Assembly (NCBI RefSeq): GCF_042139015.1
Contig: NZ_JBHIKY010000034.1
Location: forward strand, 1-30,258
Length of the DNA: 30,258 nucleotides
DNA from: JBHIKY01 sp042139015
GTDB lineage: Bacteria > Bacillota > Bacilli > Bacillales > Marinococcaceae
Direction of reading: 5' to 3'
The notes under the pieces were generated by a model. The model had not been told where the DNA came from. It searched no databases and saw only the letters and a list, made by a program, of their open reading frames with translations. The translations under genes were made by a program, and so were the position numbers. This document shows, piece after piece, positions 15,420-23,204 of this stretch. Each line of letters begins with the position of its first letter. The first letter of the stretch is position 1.

Positions 15420-15884
15420 ATTATTAAATAATAGCTCCCGTTATGTAGAGTGAATGTAACTAGCCAATAATTAAACTAACAAAAATACTAGTGAAGGGTG
15501 ATGATAAAGATAGCATACACAGTAACTTATTTTTTCTTAGATACTATTTAAATTGATGATGGGAACACAGGTAGAGGTATTATATTAAAAGATAATGCAA
15601 CTGTTCGAGAGATTAACAGCGATTTGGAGTATGGTTCTGACTTCTTCAAGTAAAGATCATAGCAATTATCGTTTAGATACTGACAATCGAGCATATAAAT
15701 AGAAGAACATATCATAATAAAAACTGTCTGGTGCGGGAACACCAAACATTTAGTGCATAGCTCTTTAATGGGGAACTACTTTTAAGCATGAAAGTAACCA
15801 CCATAAACGTTTGTCAGGGTCTAGATGGTAACTTCTTTTATTTGGGATTACCCTTTAGTTCCATAATAACAAAAGGAAGCTAAG
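15420..15884. other. gap with one short coding remnant
   Basis: Between the amidase relic and the van terminator I see no complete gene. A + strand remnant at 15553-15654 (IDDGNTGRGIILKDNATVRE, ending GSDFFK and a stop) has protein-like composition and could be the tail of a lost gene; I do not recognise it. The rest is A/T-rich without clear structure. Confidence 0.35.
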
Positions 15885-15909
15885 AGGGATTAACAGGCGC
15901 TAATTCCCT
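15885..15909 (-). terminator. candidate terminator after vanT
   Basis: AGGGATTA (15885-15892) pairs with TAATTCCCT (15901-15909) with a one-base bulge, about 40 bases past the vanT stop. On the - strand the downstream tract is only CTTAGCTTCCTTTTG, so the terminator is weak. Confidence 0.45.
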
Positions 15910-15946
15910 TAATGGTGAGTGGCAATTAACTCCCCTAATCATAGTC

Positions 15947-17149
15947 TCACTTTAGATACACGTATTCTAATCGTGAACCTAATCTACTAAGAATTTCATT
16001 GGAAATCGTACCATTTTGCTGGGCTATGTCTTCACATCGAATTTGTTTGTCACCATCTACGCCTATTAAAGTGACCACATCATTTTGTTTTGCCTCTTTT
16101 ATATGAGAAATATCTATAATTAATTGATCCATACAGATGCGACCGATAATTGGAGCTTTTTCAGCATGTACTAATACGTAAGCATCGCTATTTTCATTCA
16201 GCATTCTTGGAATCCCATCAGCATAGCCAATCGTAATAGTCGCTATTTTCATGTTTGATGTGGCTTTAAATTGTCTTCCATAGCTAATAGCATCACCTGG
16301 CTCGATCTCTTTAATGGTAGCAATGCGTGCTTTTAACGATAAAACAGGTTTTAAATGGACCGATGTATGTGTTGGGTCATGCGCACTTAAGACTCCGTAT
16401 AAAGCGATTCCTACCCGGGCATAGTCATAAGCTAAGTCTGGATAGTTTAATATGCCATAACTCGATTGGATGTGTAGCTTTCCAAGATAATATCCTTTCG
16501 CTTTTAGTGAATCAGTAAGCTGATAGAAACGTTGAATTTGTTGCTCAGTAAAAAGAGCGTTTTCGCCCGCTACACTATCTGAAGTGGATAAATGGGAAAA
16601 TATTCCATCTACTTTTAAATTGGTGCAAAGGAATATCCCTTCGATTTCCGAGAGATTTTCAGCATAGACACCTAGTCTATTCATACCGGTATCTATTTTT
16701 ATATGAACCCGTATCGGTTTTGATGACTGATTCAGCATTTGGGCATATGGATAATCTATCACTGTCTGAATTAGATTGTATTTCGCTAATTGGGATGAAT
16801 ATTTGGGATTGGTGTACCCAAGGATAAGAATGTCTCCTTTAATTCCCTGCTGTCTTAAATGAATTCCTTCTTTTAACGTAGCAACCGCGAACGATTTTAC
16901 CCCACTCCGCATTAATTCAAGTGCAATGGCTATATCCCCATGTCCGTAGGCGTTCGCTTTTACTACTGCCATTAATTCGGATTGGTCTGGAAGGAGACGA
17001 CTAAGTTCCTGCACATTGTGTTTAAGTGCTGGTAAGTTAACCTCAATCCATGCTCGATTGTCGGGTGCTACATCCCACTGTTTTTTTCTCCTTGAGGATA
17101 TCTTCAAGAAAACGATAGCTGATAAAAAGGAAAGACAACTAACTACCAA
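15947..17149 (-). CDS. vanT: VanT racemase domain (serine/alanine racemase), detached by frameshift
   Basis: This is the C-terminal half of a VanT-type enzyme, a PLP-dependent Alr-fold racemase that makes D-Ser for D-Ala-D-Ser peptidoglycan termini. The PLP lysine lies in AVVKANAYGHG, and the domain begins NRAWIEVNLPALKHNVQEL. HIKIDTGMNRLGVY and the C-terminal GRICMDQLIIDIS, carrying residues of the active-site entrance, are present. Translation could begin at TTG 17149, but the same frame extends upstream through AEVINQEQFLIYNSIIHYL, which is the linker/last helix of a fused VanT. The upstream half ends at 17194 in another frame, and adding one G near 17208 joins them (VVRGFAEV). The racemase half itself is intact and might be made alone. 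Confidence 0.88.
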   Translation of the reverse strand: MVVSCLSFLSAIVFLKISSRRKKQWDVAPDNRAWIEVNLPALKHNVQELSRLLPDQSELMAVVKANAYGHGDIAIALELMRSGVKSFAVATLKEGIHLRQQGIKGDILILGYTNPKYSSQLAKYNLIQTVIDYPYAQMLNQSSKPIRVHIKIDTGMNRLGVYAENLSEIEGIFLCTNLKVDGIFSHLSTSDSVAGENALFTEQQIQRFYQLTDSLKAKGYYLGKLHIQSSYGILNYPDLAYDYARVGIALYGVLSAHDPTHTSVHLKPVLSLKARIATIKEIEPGDAISYGRQFKATSNMKIATITIGYADGIPRMLNENSDAYVLVHAEKAPIIGRICMDQLIIDISHIKEAKQNDVVTLIGVDGDKQIRCEDIAQQNGTISNEILSRLGSRLEYVYLK

Positions 17150-17193
17150 ATAGTGAATAATGCTGTTATAGATTAGGAATTGTTCCTGATTAA

Positions 17194-18072
17194 TTACTTC
17201 AGCAAAACACGAACCACTATGATGATTGCAGGGTGAATAAGGTAAATGACTAAGGCAAGGTTACGTAGTGCTTTACTCTTAATTCCTGGTAATTGCAGTA
17301 GTAATAAAAACAAATAATACATGCATGGCACGAGTAAAATGTACATACTATCATGTCTTTGCCAAGAAAGACTGTGTAGTACTAGTCCTTCTATCAGTAG
17401 TAAACTACATGATATACCTAGTCCGATTAGGATTTGTTGCCTGGAAAGTCTTCTATTAGATTTTGCAAGGGCTACACCTAAAACGAGAAAGATAGGCACA
17501 TAAAATAGGCCGTTTCTCGTGTATTCAGATATAGTAAAGATGAAGTCATAGAAGGTTGATAGCTTATCGGCTTGTTCGACAAGCCCATAATAGCTATCTC
17601 CCAGAAGTCCAACCCCATACATTATAGCCGAACCGACCCAAGAAATTGTAAGACCAAATCGTTGTAAAGCAAATGTAACCAGTGGAATGGCAACAATCAT
17701 CGCTGGTAAATACCACAAATGATAAAATGTACCATCAAAAAGAATATCCTTTACGAGATCTGCCCACGTTAAGGCTTCCCCCGTATAGATGTTGATAGGT
17801 AAAAAAAGCAAGATAGAGATTCCATAGATGGTACTAAGTTTGAGAATCGAGCCTTTGATATAACGATTTTCTCTATTTTGAATGGCTTTATTTAGAAAAT
17901 AGCCTGTAACCATGATGAAAAATGGAACAGCTACTCGACCAATAATACGAGTGAGAGCAAAATCTGCTGTATCGTTTATAGAAGACAAGGGTGCTGTGTG
18001 AATAGAAACGACTAGAAAGGCTGCTATCAGACGAAAAATATCAAGTGCGCCTGTTCTCTTCAATTGTGTCAT
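17194..18072 (-). CDS. vanT: VanT membrane domain (acyltransferase-3 fold), detached by frameshift
   Basis: About 292 residues with some ten membrane helices form the acyltransferase-3-like N-terminal domain of VanT, which in VanT proteins is linked to L-Ser uptake. RTGALDIFRLIAAFLVVSIH at the start and NLALVIYLIHPAIIIVVRV at the end are typical. ATG 18072 (MTQLKRTGALDIF) is preferred over the TTGs at 18078 and 18075, since GGTGGTG precedes it. The gene starts a few bases after the VanXY stop. A base deletion near 17208 brings a stop at 17194 and separates it from the racemase, so the fused 700-residue VanT cannot be made. Confidence 0.85.
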   Translation of the reverse strand: MTQLKRTGALDIFRLIAAFLVVSIHTAPLSSINDTADFALTRIIGRVAVPFFIMVTGYFLNKAIQNRENRYIKGSILKLSTIYGISILLFLPINIYTGEALTWADLVKDILFDGTFYHLWYLPAMIVAIPLVTFALQRFGLTISWVGSAIMYGVGLLGDSYYGLVEQADKLSTFYDFIFTISEYTRNGLFYVPIFLVLGVALAKSNRRLSRQQILIGLGISCSLLLIEGLVLHSLSWQRHDSMYILLVPCMYYLFLLLLQLPGIKSKALRNLALVIYLIHPAIIIVVRVLLK

Positions 18073-18078
18073 CAACAA

Positions 18079-18834
18079 TCACCACCATGTAGTTAGGATA
18101 AAGCCATCCACATTATTTCCGGATATTTGGTAGCAAAGTTTATCCGGTATTTCCACGTCCATTGAATTTGCGTCTGTCTTCAGGTAGCTAATTTCGATTT
18201 TCTTATTATCTAGTGGAAAACAATAATGTTTTTCCCCGAACTTATAATCCTTGATAAATGTGATATATTCTTCTAAACAAAGATCATGATTGTGCATGAT
18301 TTGTGCATGTGGATAACCAACATAACGGAAATGCCATGGCTCATGAGAGATTCCAGTAATAGCTTCCTTACTTTTTTCATATCGTTCTACAAAACCATAT
18401 CTTGCTGCTTTCTCACGGAAAACCTGGGCAATTCCTGAATAAGGGAAGTGAGGTCTGATGAAATCAATGTGATCCGCACGTACGCCTAAATCAATGGCCA
18501 TGCCTGTTTGGTGTTCACTGCAATTTGGTAGCGCCACATATTTTTGTGTGAATATCTTGCCTTTCTCTTTTAGAGAAGAATGATAGATTTCTTCTTGTTC
18601 TTTTTTACTTCGGTACCCACTAACTAGGACAATTTTTTCTTCGGCACCAATCATGTCGAGAAGCTGACCTAGTAGGTTTGCAGTGTTCTTCTCCAATAAG
18701 GAATCATTGAATCTGTGTCCAAGAGGCAGCAATTGTCCTTTAAAATATTGCTTATCTTTAATAGGATGCTGACGGTTCACTAAAATTTGATAGCCTTTAT
18801 GGATGTCGGCCTTATGCAATGTTATAACCCTCAT
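18079..18834 (-). CDS. vanXY: VanXY D,D-dipeptidase/D,D-carboxypeptidase (VanG type)
   Basis: This 251-residue zinc enzyme removes D-Ala-D-Ala dipeptides and terminal D-Ala from precursors, leaving D-Ala-D-Ser termini in charge. The zinc ligands and catalytic Glu of the VanY/VanX superfamily are present: SEHQTGMAIDLG (H108, D115) and HEPWHFRYVGYP (E165, H168). SGYRSKKEQEEIYHSSL and NSMDVEIPDKLCYQISGNN in the C-terminal extension are features of the VanG-type VanXY. No signal peptide is visible, fitting a cytoplasmic enzyme. The start overlaps the ligase stop (ATGA, 18831-18834). The C-terminus ends TTWW, a few residues shorter than I recall for VanXY-G. It is the only van gene here with no visible lesion. 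Confidence 0.92.
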   Translation of the reverse strand: MRVITLHKADIHKGYQILVNRQHPIKDKQYFKGQLLPLGHRFNDSLLEKNTANLLGQLLDMIGAEEKIVLVSGYRSKKEQEEIYHSSLKEKGKIFTQKYVALPNCSEHQTGMAIDLGVRADHIDFIRPHFPYSGIAQVFREKAARYGFVERYEKSKEAITGISHEPWHFRYVGYPHAQIMHNHDLCLEEYITFIKDYKFGEKHYCFPLDNKKIEISYLKTDANSMDVEIPDKLCYQISGNNVDGFILTTWW

Positions 18835-19822
18835 TTTTCTAAACCTAATTGAATGAGCCTGTCTAAGAGATCAGTAAACTCTAGTCCAATTTCTTTCATC
18901 ATTGTTGGGTATCTACTATGTGACGTAAAACCAGGAAAGGTGTTCACTTCATTAAACACTATTTTTTCGTCTGGAGTTAGGAACATATCCACTCGTGCCA
19001 ACCCGCTGCAGTCTAGAGCACGATAGACGGTTATTGCAGCTTCTTTTACTTTTTTCGTAAGTTCTAGATCAATACGAGCTGGGACATGAATCTTGGAAGT
19101 GTCTAGTGTGTATTTTTCTTTAAAGTCAAAAAATCCTGATGCTAATTCAATTTCATCTACTTCACCAATTGTTAGGTCATGGTTCCCTAAAATGGCACAA
19201 CCAACTTCAAAGCCTTCAATGTTTTCTTCTATAATCAAGTTATCATCATACTGAAAAGCTTCATTGATAGCTTCTAGTAGCCCTTCTTCTTGGTAAACCT
19301 TTGTAATGCCGTGGGAGGAACCAGCTTTTAATGGCTTTATAAACAAAGGATGACGGAGTGTCGATCCCAGTCAAAAGAAACGATTTGATGGGCTTTTTTC
19401 TTGTCCATACATAATGCCGAAGATAGTGTATTACATCCGACAATATGTATACCAGCTAGTTCTGCCATACCTTGAACTGTCCCATCCTCACCGTACTGCC
19501 CGTGAAGAATTGGAAAAAGCACATCGATTATTAATGTTCGTATAGAGCCATCATGGCTAAATTCAATGAGTTTATTTTCGTGTCGGTCTGGAGAGATCAC
19601 AACGGAGTGGCAATTGGTATAGTCTTCAAACCAAGTGTTGCTGAGGATGTGATCAATATCCCCAAGGTAGCGAAGCCATTTACCTTCCTGTGTAATGCCA
19701 ATTATGACAGGATCATATTTATCCATATCTAGGTTTGTGATAATAGCATGGGCTGATTGTAGCGAAACATCATATTCACTGGAGTACCCACCAAATAGTA
19801 CCGCAATTTTTATCTTTCCCAT
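18831..19822 (-). pseudogene. vanG: D-Ala-D-Ser ligase (VanG type), frameshifted and internally deleted
   Basis: The first 150 residues (from ATG 19822, KIKIAVLFGGYSSEYDVSLQ, later PILHGQYGEDGTVQGMAELA) are a standard D-Ala ligase N-terminal domain ending CMDKKKAHQIVS. An extra base near 19374 (CTTTTG) shifts the frame; the next few residues LTGIDTPSS are read in a second frame. About 20 codons expected before the ATP-binding HPLFIKPLKAGSSHGITKV are missing at about 19350, where the third frame begins. The C-terminal part is complete. It has the D-Ser-type loop SGFFDFKEKYTLDTSKI, ARVDMF and VFNEVNTFPGFTSHSRYP. The mature enzyme would join D-Ala to D-Ser for low-level vancomycin resistance; as read, it cannot be made. 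Confidence 0.9.
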
Positions 19823-19864
19823 ATGATTTGCTCCTTTGTAAGTTTTTTCGTTTACAAATAGAAA

Positions 19865-19911
19865 AACACTTTCTAGCTTGTCAGGTATATCATACCAAGC
19901 TAGAAAGTGTT
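19865..19911 (-). terminator. strong hairpin between kinase and van ligase genes
   Basis: AACACTTTCTAGCTTG (19865-19880) and CAAGCTAGAAAGTGTT (19896-19911) are perfect 16-bp arms. The loop can fold again (GGTAT/ATACC). On the - strand a TTTTTC tract follows, and on the + strand CTTTTT, so it can work both ways. It would separate the kinase transcript from the ligase, whose AAAGGAG ribosome site and start come right after. An attenuator role is possible. Confidence 0.8.
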
Positions 19912-19971
19912 CTTTTTACGAATTTTATAAAAGGAAACAAATGATTTTCTCTTTACTTTCTTACAAAATTC

Positions 19972-21123
19972 TTACGAAAGGGTGGGAAGATAAATGATAA
20001 ATACAACTTTGTCATCTGAGCTCGAAACAGAAATGGTTCCCTGATGGAGTTCCACAATTTCCTTTGCAATAGCAAGTCCTAGTCCTGCACCGCCTGTATT
20101 GGTTCCCCGTGAGGAATCTAAGCGGTAAAATTGCTCAAAAATACGGTTTACTTTTTCTTCAGGGATGGTATATCCTTCATTTTCGAACCGAATGCTAATG
20201 CCCTTGCTTTCCTCTTTAATTTCAATTGTGATAGTACTATCAGGGAAACTATAGCTGACTGCATTTCGGATAATATTATCAAACACCCGCTCCATTTTAC
20301 CTACATCACATTTTATATCAAGCTTGTCAGGAGAAATGAGCTGAAATGCTAGTTTTTTTTCATTAAGCAGTGGTTGAAACTCAAAGGTTAATTGCTCAAA
20401 CATTCTAATCACATTCACTTGACTTAGCTCAAGCGTTAATTTGCTTAAGTTAAAACGAGTGATTTCAAAAAATTCATTAATTAAATCTTCTAAACGAATT
20501 GCTTTATCTAATGAAATGGAAGTGTATTTTTGGCGTAGCTCGTTTGAGATCTCCTGTTCATCATTAAGCAGGGTTAAATAGCCAATAACTGAGGTAAGTG
20601 GTGTTTTTAAATCATGGGCAAGATAGACGATTAAGTCATTTTTCCTTTGCTCTGCTTCCTTTGCTAACCTATCATTCTTAATCGAGCTTTGTTTAATTTG
20701 ATTCATTTGCTCTTCCACCTGTTTAAGTTCTCGCGGTAATCTAATAAGATCCTCATTCGAGGAAGCTAATTCATTACTTGCTTCTATAATAAAATAATCA
20801 AGATGAAGGTTGCTATCCCACATATTGTTATAAAGATGGAAAACGTCCCTTTTACTCCCAATTGTTTTAATCTTATTTAGAAGATCATACTTTAAATCCT
20901 CTGGTATTTTATTGGCTACGTGAGTATGGAAGATACAAATTGCAGTGTTTTTAGGCAGTGTTTCTACAATATCTGTTAACAACTCTAGCAAAAGAGAGCA
21001 TATTTCAAGTATTTCATCATCCTCAGCTATTTTTTTAGACAAAACTTCTTATAACTGACTTGAAACTTTGCATTCAATATTAGCGAAATTCGTAAATCGC
21101 AAAGATAATTGTGATTTATCCAT
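19972..21123 (-). pseudogene. vanS: chimera: DUF2332-like pieces fused to VanS-type kinase core
   Basis: The C-terminal ~250 residues are a VanS (VanG type) histidine kinase core: EEQMNQIKQSSIKNDRLAKE, H-box VYLAHDLKTPLTSVIGYL, N-box DNIIRNAVSYS, RFENEGYTIPEE, FEQFYRLDSSRG and GGAGLGLAIAKEIVE. The part before it has no membrane helices, which VanS needs. Instead it reads NTAICIFHTHVANKIPEDLK and RDVFHLYNNMWDSNLHLDYF, resembling the C-terminus of a DUF2332 protein. Upstream, ATG 21123 behind AAAGGGGG starts MDKSQLSLRFTNFANIEC, its N-terminus, which meets a stop after QL near 21050. A second frame continues LSKKIAEDDEILEICS and then jumps across a large internal deletion. The frame from TTG 21042 to 19972 is open (356 codons). 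A soluble, sensorless kinase might be made, but VanS function is lost. Confidence 0.8.
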
Positions 21124-21221
21124 AAAATTTCCCCCTTTATTAGTTTATTTTACCATATCCTTTTTTCTTGGTCAGAACTGCTTGTTTAACGAACGGGGTG
21201 CTTTAGTTAATAAGCCAAATT

Positions 21222-21259
21222 AAAAAGTCGGTTCCTAACGTACAGGAATTCGACTTTTT
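21222..21259. terminator. hairpin terminator
   Basis: AAAAAGTCG (21222-21230) and CGACTTTTT (21251-21259) form a perfect 9-bp stem, extended by TTCCT/AGGAA. The A- and T-rich arms allow termination in both directions. It sits between the DUF2332/van region and the IS3 relic. Confidence 0.65.
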
Positions 21260-21369
21260 AGATTAAAATTTGCTTAGCGTACAAAATTTCCGAAATGTTG
21301 GCGGTACCCCCTTTAGAACAAATGCCACAAATCTTTGAAACCAATCATAAAAGGGTAATCAGATCAAGG

Positions 21370-22289
21370 TGGGTTATGAGAATCAAATCGAACATTTATA
21401 TGCCGAAGTTGGACGATTAACCACGCAGTTGTCGTGGCTTTTAAAAAAATCTGGCATTAAAGACGAGAGCTGAACGTGTTTCAATCATTGATTGAGAAGG
21501 CACGGACCTCTCCATTAAAACGCAAGCAGAACTACTAAACGTCAATCGAACAAGCCTTTATTATACGCCTGTGCAACCGTCTCCAGAGGAGTTGATGGTT
21601 AAGCATCAGATTGATGAAATCTATACGAAATATCCGTATGGATCCAGACGTATAACCGTAACGCTTAATCAAAAAGGGATCCTTATCAATAGAAAAACCG
21701 TTCAAAAGCATATGAGAGAAATGGCGATCTCAGGTATTTCCCCCTGGCCCTAACCTTAGTAAAAGAAATCAGCAGCACCGTATTTATCCTTACTTACTAA
21801 GAGGTTTAGCCATCACACACACCAATCAAGTATGGGGCATTGACATTACCTATATACGGTTAGAGAAAAACTGGATATATTTAGTCGCTTTAATTGATTG
21901 GTATTCTCGTTATGTGGTCAGTTGGGAACTTGATCAAACGCTGGAGATGGATTTTGTATTAGAGGCCGTTCACCGAGGTCTATCCATCCATCAACCTGTC
22001 ATTTTAAACAGTGATCAAGGAAGTCATTTTACCAGCCCCCAATATACCGATTTACATAAAACAAAAGGAGATCAATATCAGCATGGATGGAAAAGGTCGA
22101 GCCCTGGATAATATCATTACGGAACGCCTATGGCGAACTGTAAAGTATGAAGAGGTGTACTTAAAAGAGTATGCCAGTCCCAGAGAAGCACGCCAGGAGA
22201 TCAACAGCTTTATCCATTTTTATAATCAGGAACGCCCTCATCAGTCCTTAGGCTATCAGGCGCCTGCCTCTATTTATAGCCCATCTTAG
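21370..22289 (+). pseudogene. IS3-family transposase (orfA tail and orfB), degenerate
   Basis: The orfA tail (ENQIEHLYAEVGRLTTQLSW, ending GIKDES and a stop at 21471) overlaps orfB in the -1 frame, the arrangement used for programmed frameshifting. orfB begins ERVSIID and then meets a TGA (21493-21495). It goes on through LLNVNRTSLYYTPVQPSPEE to MAISGIS, where one extra C near 21745 shifts the frame. The DDE core then follows: WGIDITYIRLEKNWIYLVAL, NSDQGSHFTSPQYTDL, another shift near 22060, then SMDGKGRALDNIITERLWRT and HFYNQERPHQSLGYQAPASI. Three lesions make it inactive. Most of orfA is missing. Confidence 0.9.
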
Positions 22290-22442
22290 GGGAGCTCTCC
22301 CTCTCCTAAGAATGAATGATAGACACCAAACATAAAAGGAGGAATAATAGCTTATACCCCAAAGGGCTCCCCAAGCTCATAGCAATAAATCTATCCCCAC
22401 CTTATTTATTCAAAATCCGTGTCTTGACAATGGGGTCCACCT
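22290..22442. mobile_element. right end of the IS3-family relic
   Basis: After orfB the sequence ends in GTGTCTTGACAATGGGGTCC (22421-22438, then ACCTTA), the reverse complement of the usual IS3-family terminal GGTGGACCCCATTGTCAAG. No convincing left end is seen; GGCGGTACCCCCTTTAG near 21301 is a poor match, so the left part was probably lost. The motif CCACCTTATTTATTC occurs twice, at 22397-22411 and 22437-22451. Confidence 0.6.
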
Positions 22443-22452
22443 TATTTATTCT
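22424..22452 (+). promoter_or_regulatory. possible hybrid promoter at the IS3 end
   Basis: TTGACA (22424-22429) inside the IS3 terminal repeat lies 17 bases before TATTCT (22447-22452) in flanking DNA, facing the small membrane-protein gene 42 bases on. The -35 is perfect and the -10 matches 4 of 6. IS3 ends are known to build promoters this way. Confidence 0.45.
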
Positions 22453-22493
22453 ATGTGTTACAATTCATAAAACTGTTTAAAGGGGTATTTATT

Positions 22494-22673
22494 ATGATTA
22501 ATATACTTACTTTTATTTTTGGAACTTTGACTATAATTTTTGGATTTATAAATTTTAATAATGAGCCTTCGTTTTTGCTTAGTATTTTGTTTGGTGGTTC
22601 TTTAATTTTATTTTTTATTTTTATAGGGATACGAGATTGGAAAATAAGAAAAGAGAGAAAAACAGGTGCATAA
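22494..22673 (+). CDS. small membrane protein, unknown function
   Basis: From ATG 22494 (MINILTFIFGTLTIIFGFIN) the protein has 59 residues with two membrane helices (about 3-20 and 27-47) and a basic tail IRDWKIRKERKTGA, which should be cytoplasmic. AAAGGGG is eight bases before this ATG, so it is preferred over an upstream in-frame start at 22455. No family is recognised. It stands alone between an IS3 end and a structured noncoding stretch. It could be a genuine small protein or the remnant of a larger membrane protein. Confidence 0.55.
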   Translation: MINILTFIFGTLTIIFGFINFNNEPSFLLSILFGGSLILFFIFIGIRDWKIRKERKTGA

Positions 22674-22699
22674 TAGTGAGAATTGAAAAACTTATTATC

Positions 22700-23000
22700 G
22701 TCCACGGTAATCGAACGGAGGGTGAACTTTCCGACTGAGAATTAAGGAGTGGACAGATTGCTGCGCACCCGAACCCTCTTGGCATTGAAGAAAAAGACAT
22801 TTTTCTTCCTGCCAACCGGCGAGGGCAGGAGTATTGAACCTGGGTTCAATCCGTCGGAGACGAATAGAAAGTTTTGGCTGTGCCTTTTTCAAAAGGCACG
22901 GTTTTTCTTTTGCTCTTCCATGCGAAAGCATGGCTTGGTGGAGCCAAGCAGTCTCGCAAAGCGTTTTTCATTGTGTACACGGGGTACCACCAACTTTTTA
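22700..23000. other. dense hairpin region, candidate structured RNA or repeat element
   Basis: No coding gene is supported here, although several frames stay open. Six stems follow one another: GAAGAAAAA/TTTTTCTTC (22787-22808), CCTGCC/GGCAGG (22808-22829), ATTGAACC/GGTTCAAT (22833-22850), GTGCCTTTT/AAAAGGCAC (22880-22899, then GGTTTTTCTTTT, terminator-like), CCATGC-GAAA-GCATGG (22918-22933, a GNRA loop) and CTTGG/CCAAG (22934-22948). The identity is unknown. From 23000 to 23200 I see only A/T-rich sequence. Confidence 0.5.
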
Positions 23001-23204
23001 ACACATTACTCACGTTAAGCCTTTTATTTATAAATGAAGTTGTGAAATTTTTAGTTAGACAAACATCAAAGGATGGTCCATTCAGTGCCTTTTTACCTTT
23101 TATAATTCCCCTAAAATATAGCGTAGAATTATTTTTCCACTTCTTATCGTAGTGGAGAAGGCTTATTTAGTAGTGAGAAATCTTCAACTGCTTCAGCTGA
23201 AGAA

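Noticed and set aside
22833..22860. tRNA T-arm-like sequence GGTTCAATCC
   Set aside because: It is part of a perfect palindrome with ATTGAACC; no acceptor stem, anticodon arm or D arm can be placed around it.
22960..23000. Possible T-box antiterminator on the - strand (GGTGGTACCCCG)
   Set aside because: It matches the T-box core AGGGTGGNACCGCG poorly, and no aminoacyl-tRNA synthetase or amino-acid gene follows on that strand.
22749..23152. Overlapping open frames of 60-90 codons on both strands in the hairpin region
   Set aside because: They have basic, Phe/Cys/Ser-rich translations typical of noncoding DNA, no ribosome sites, and they run through the stem-loops.
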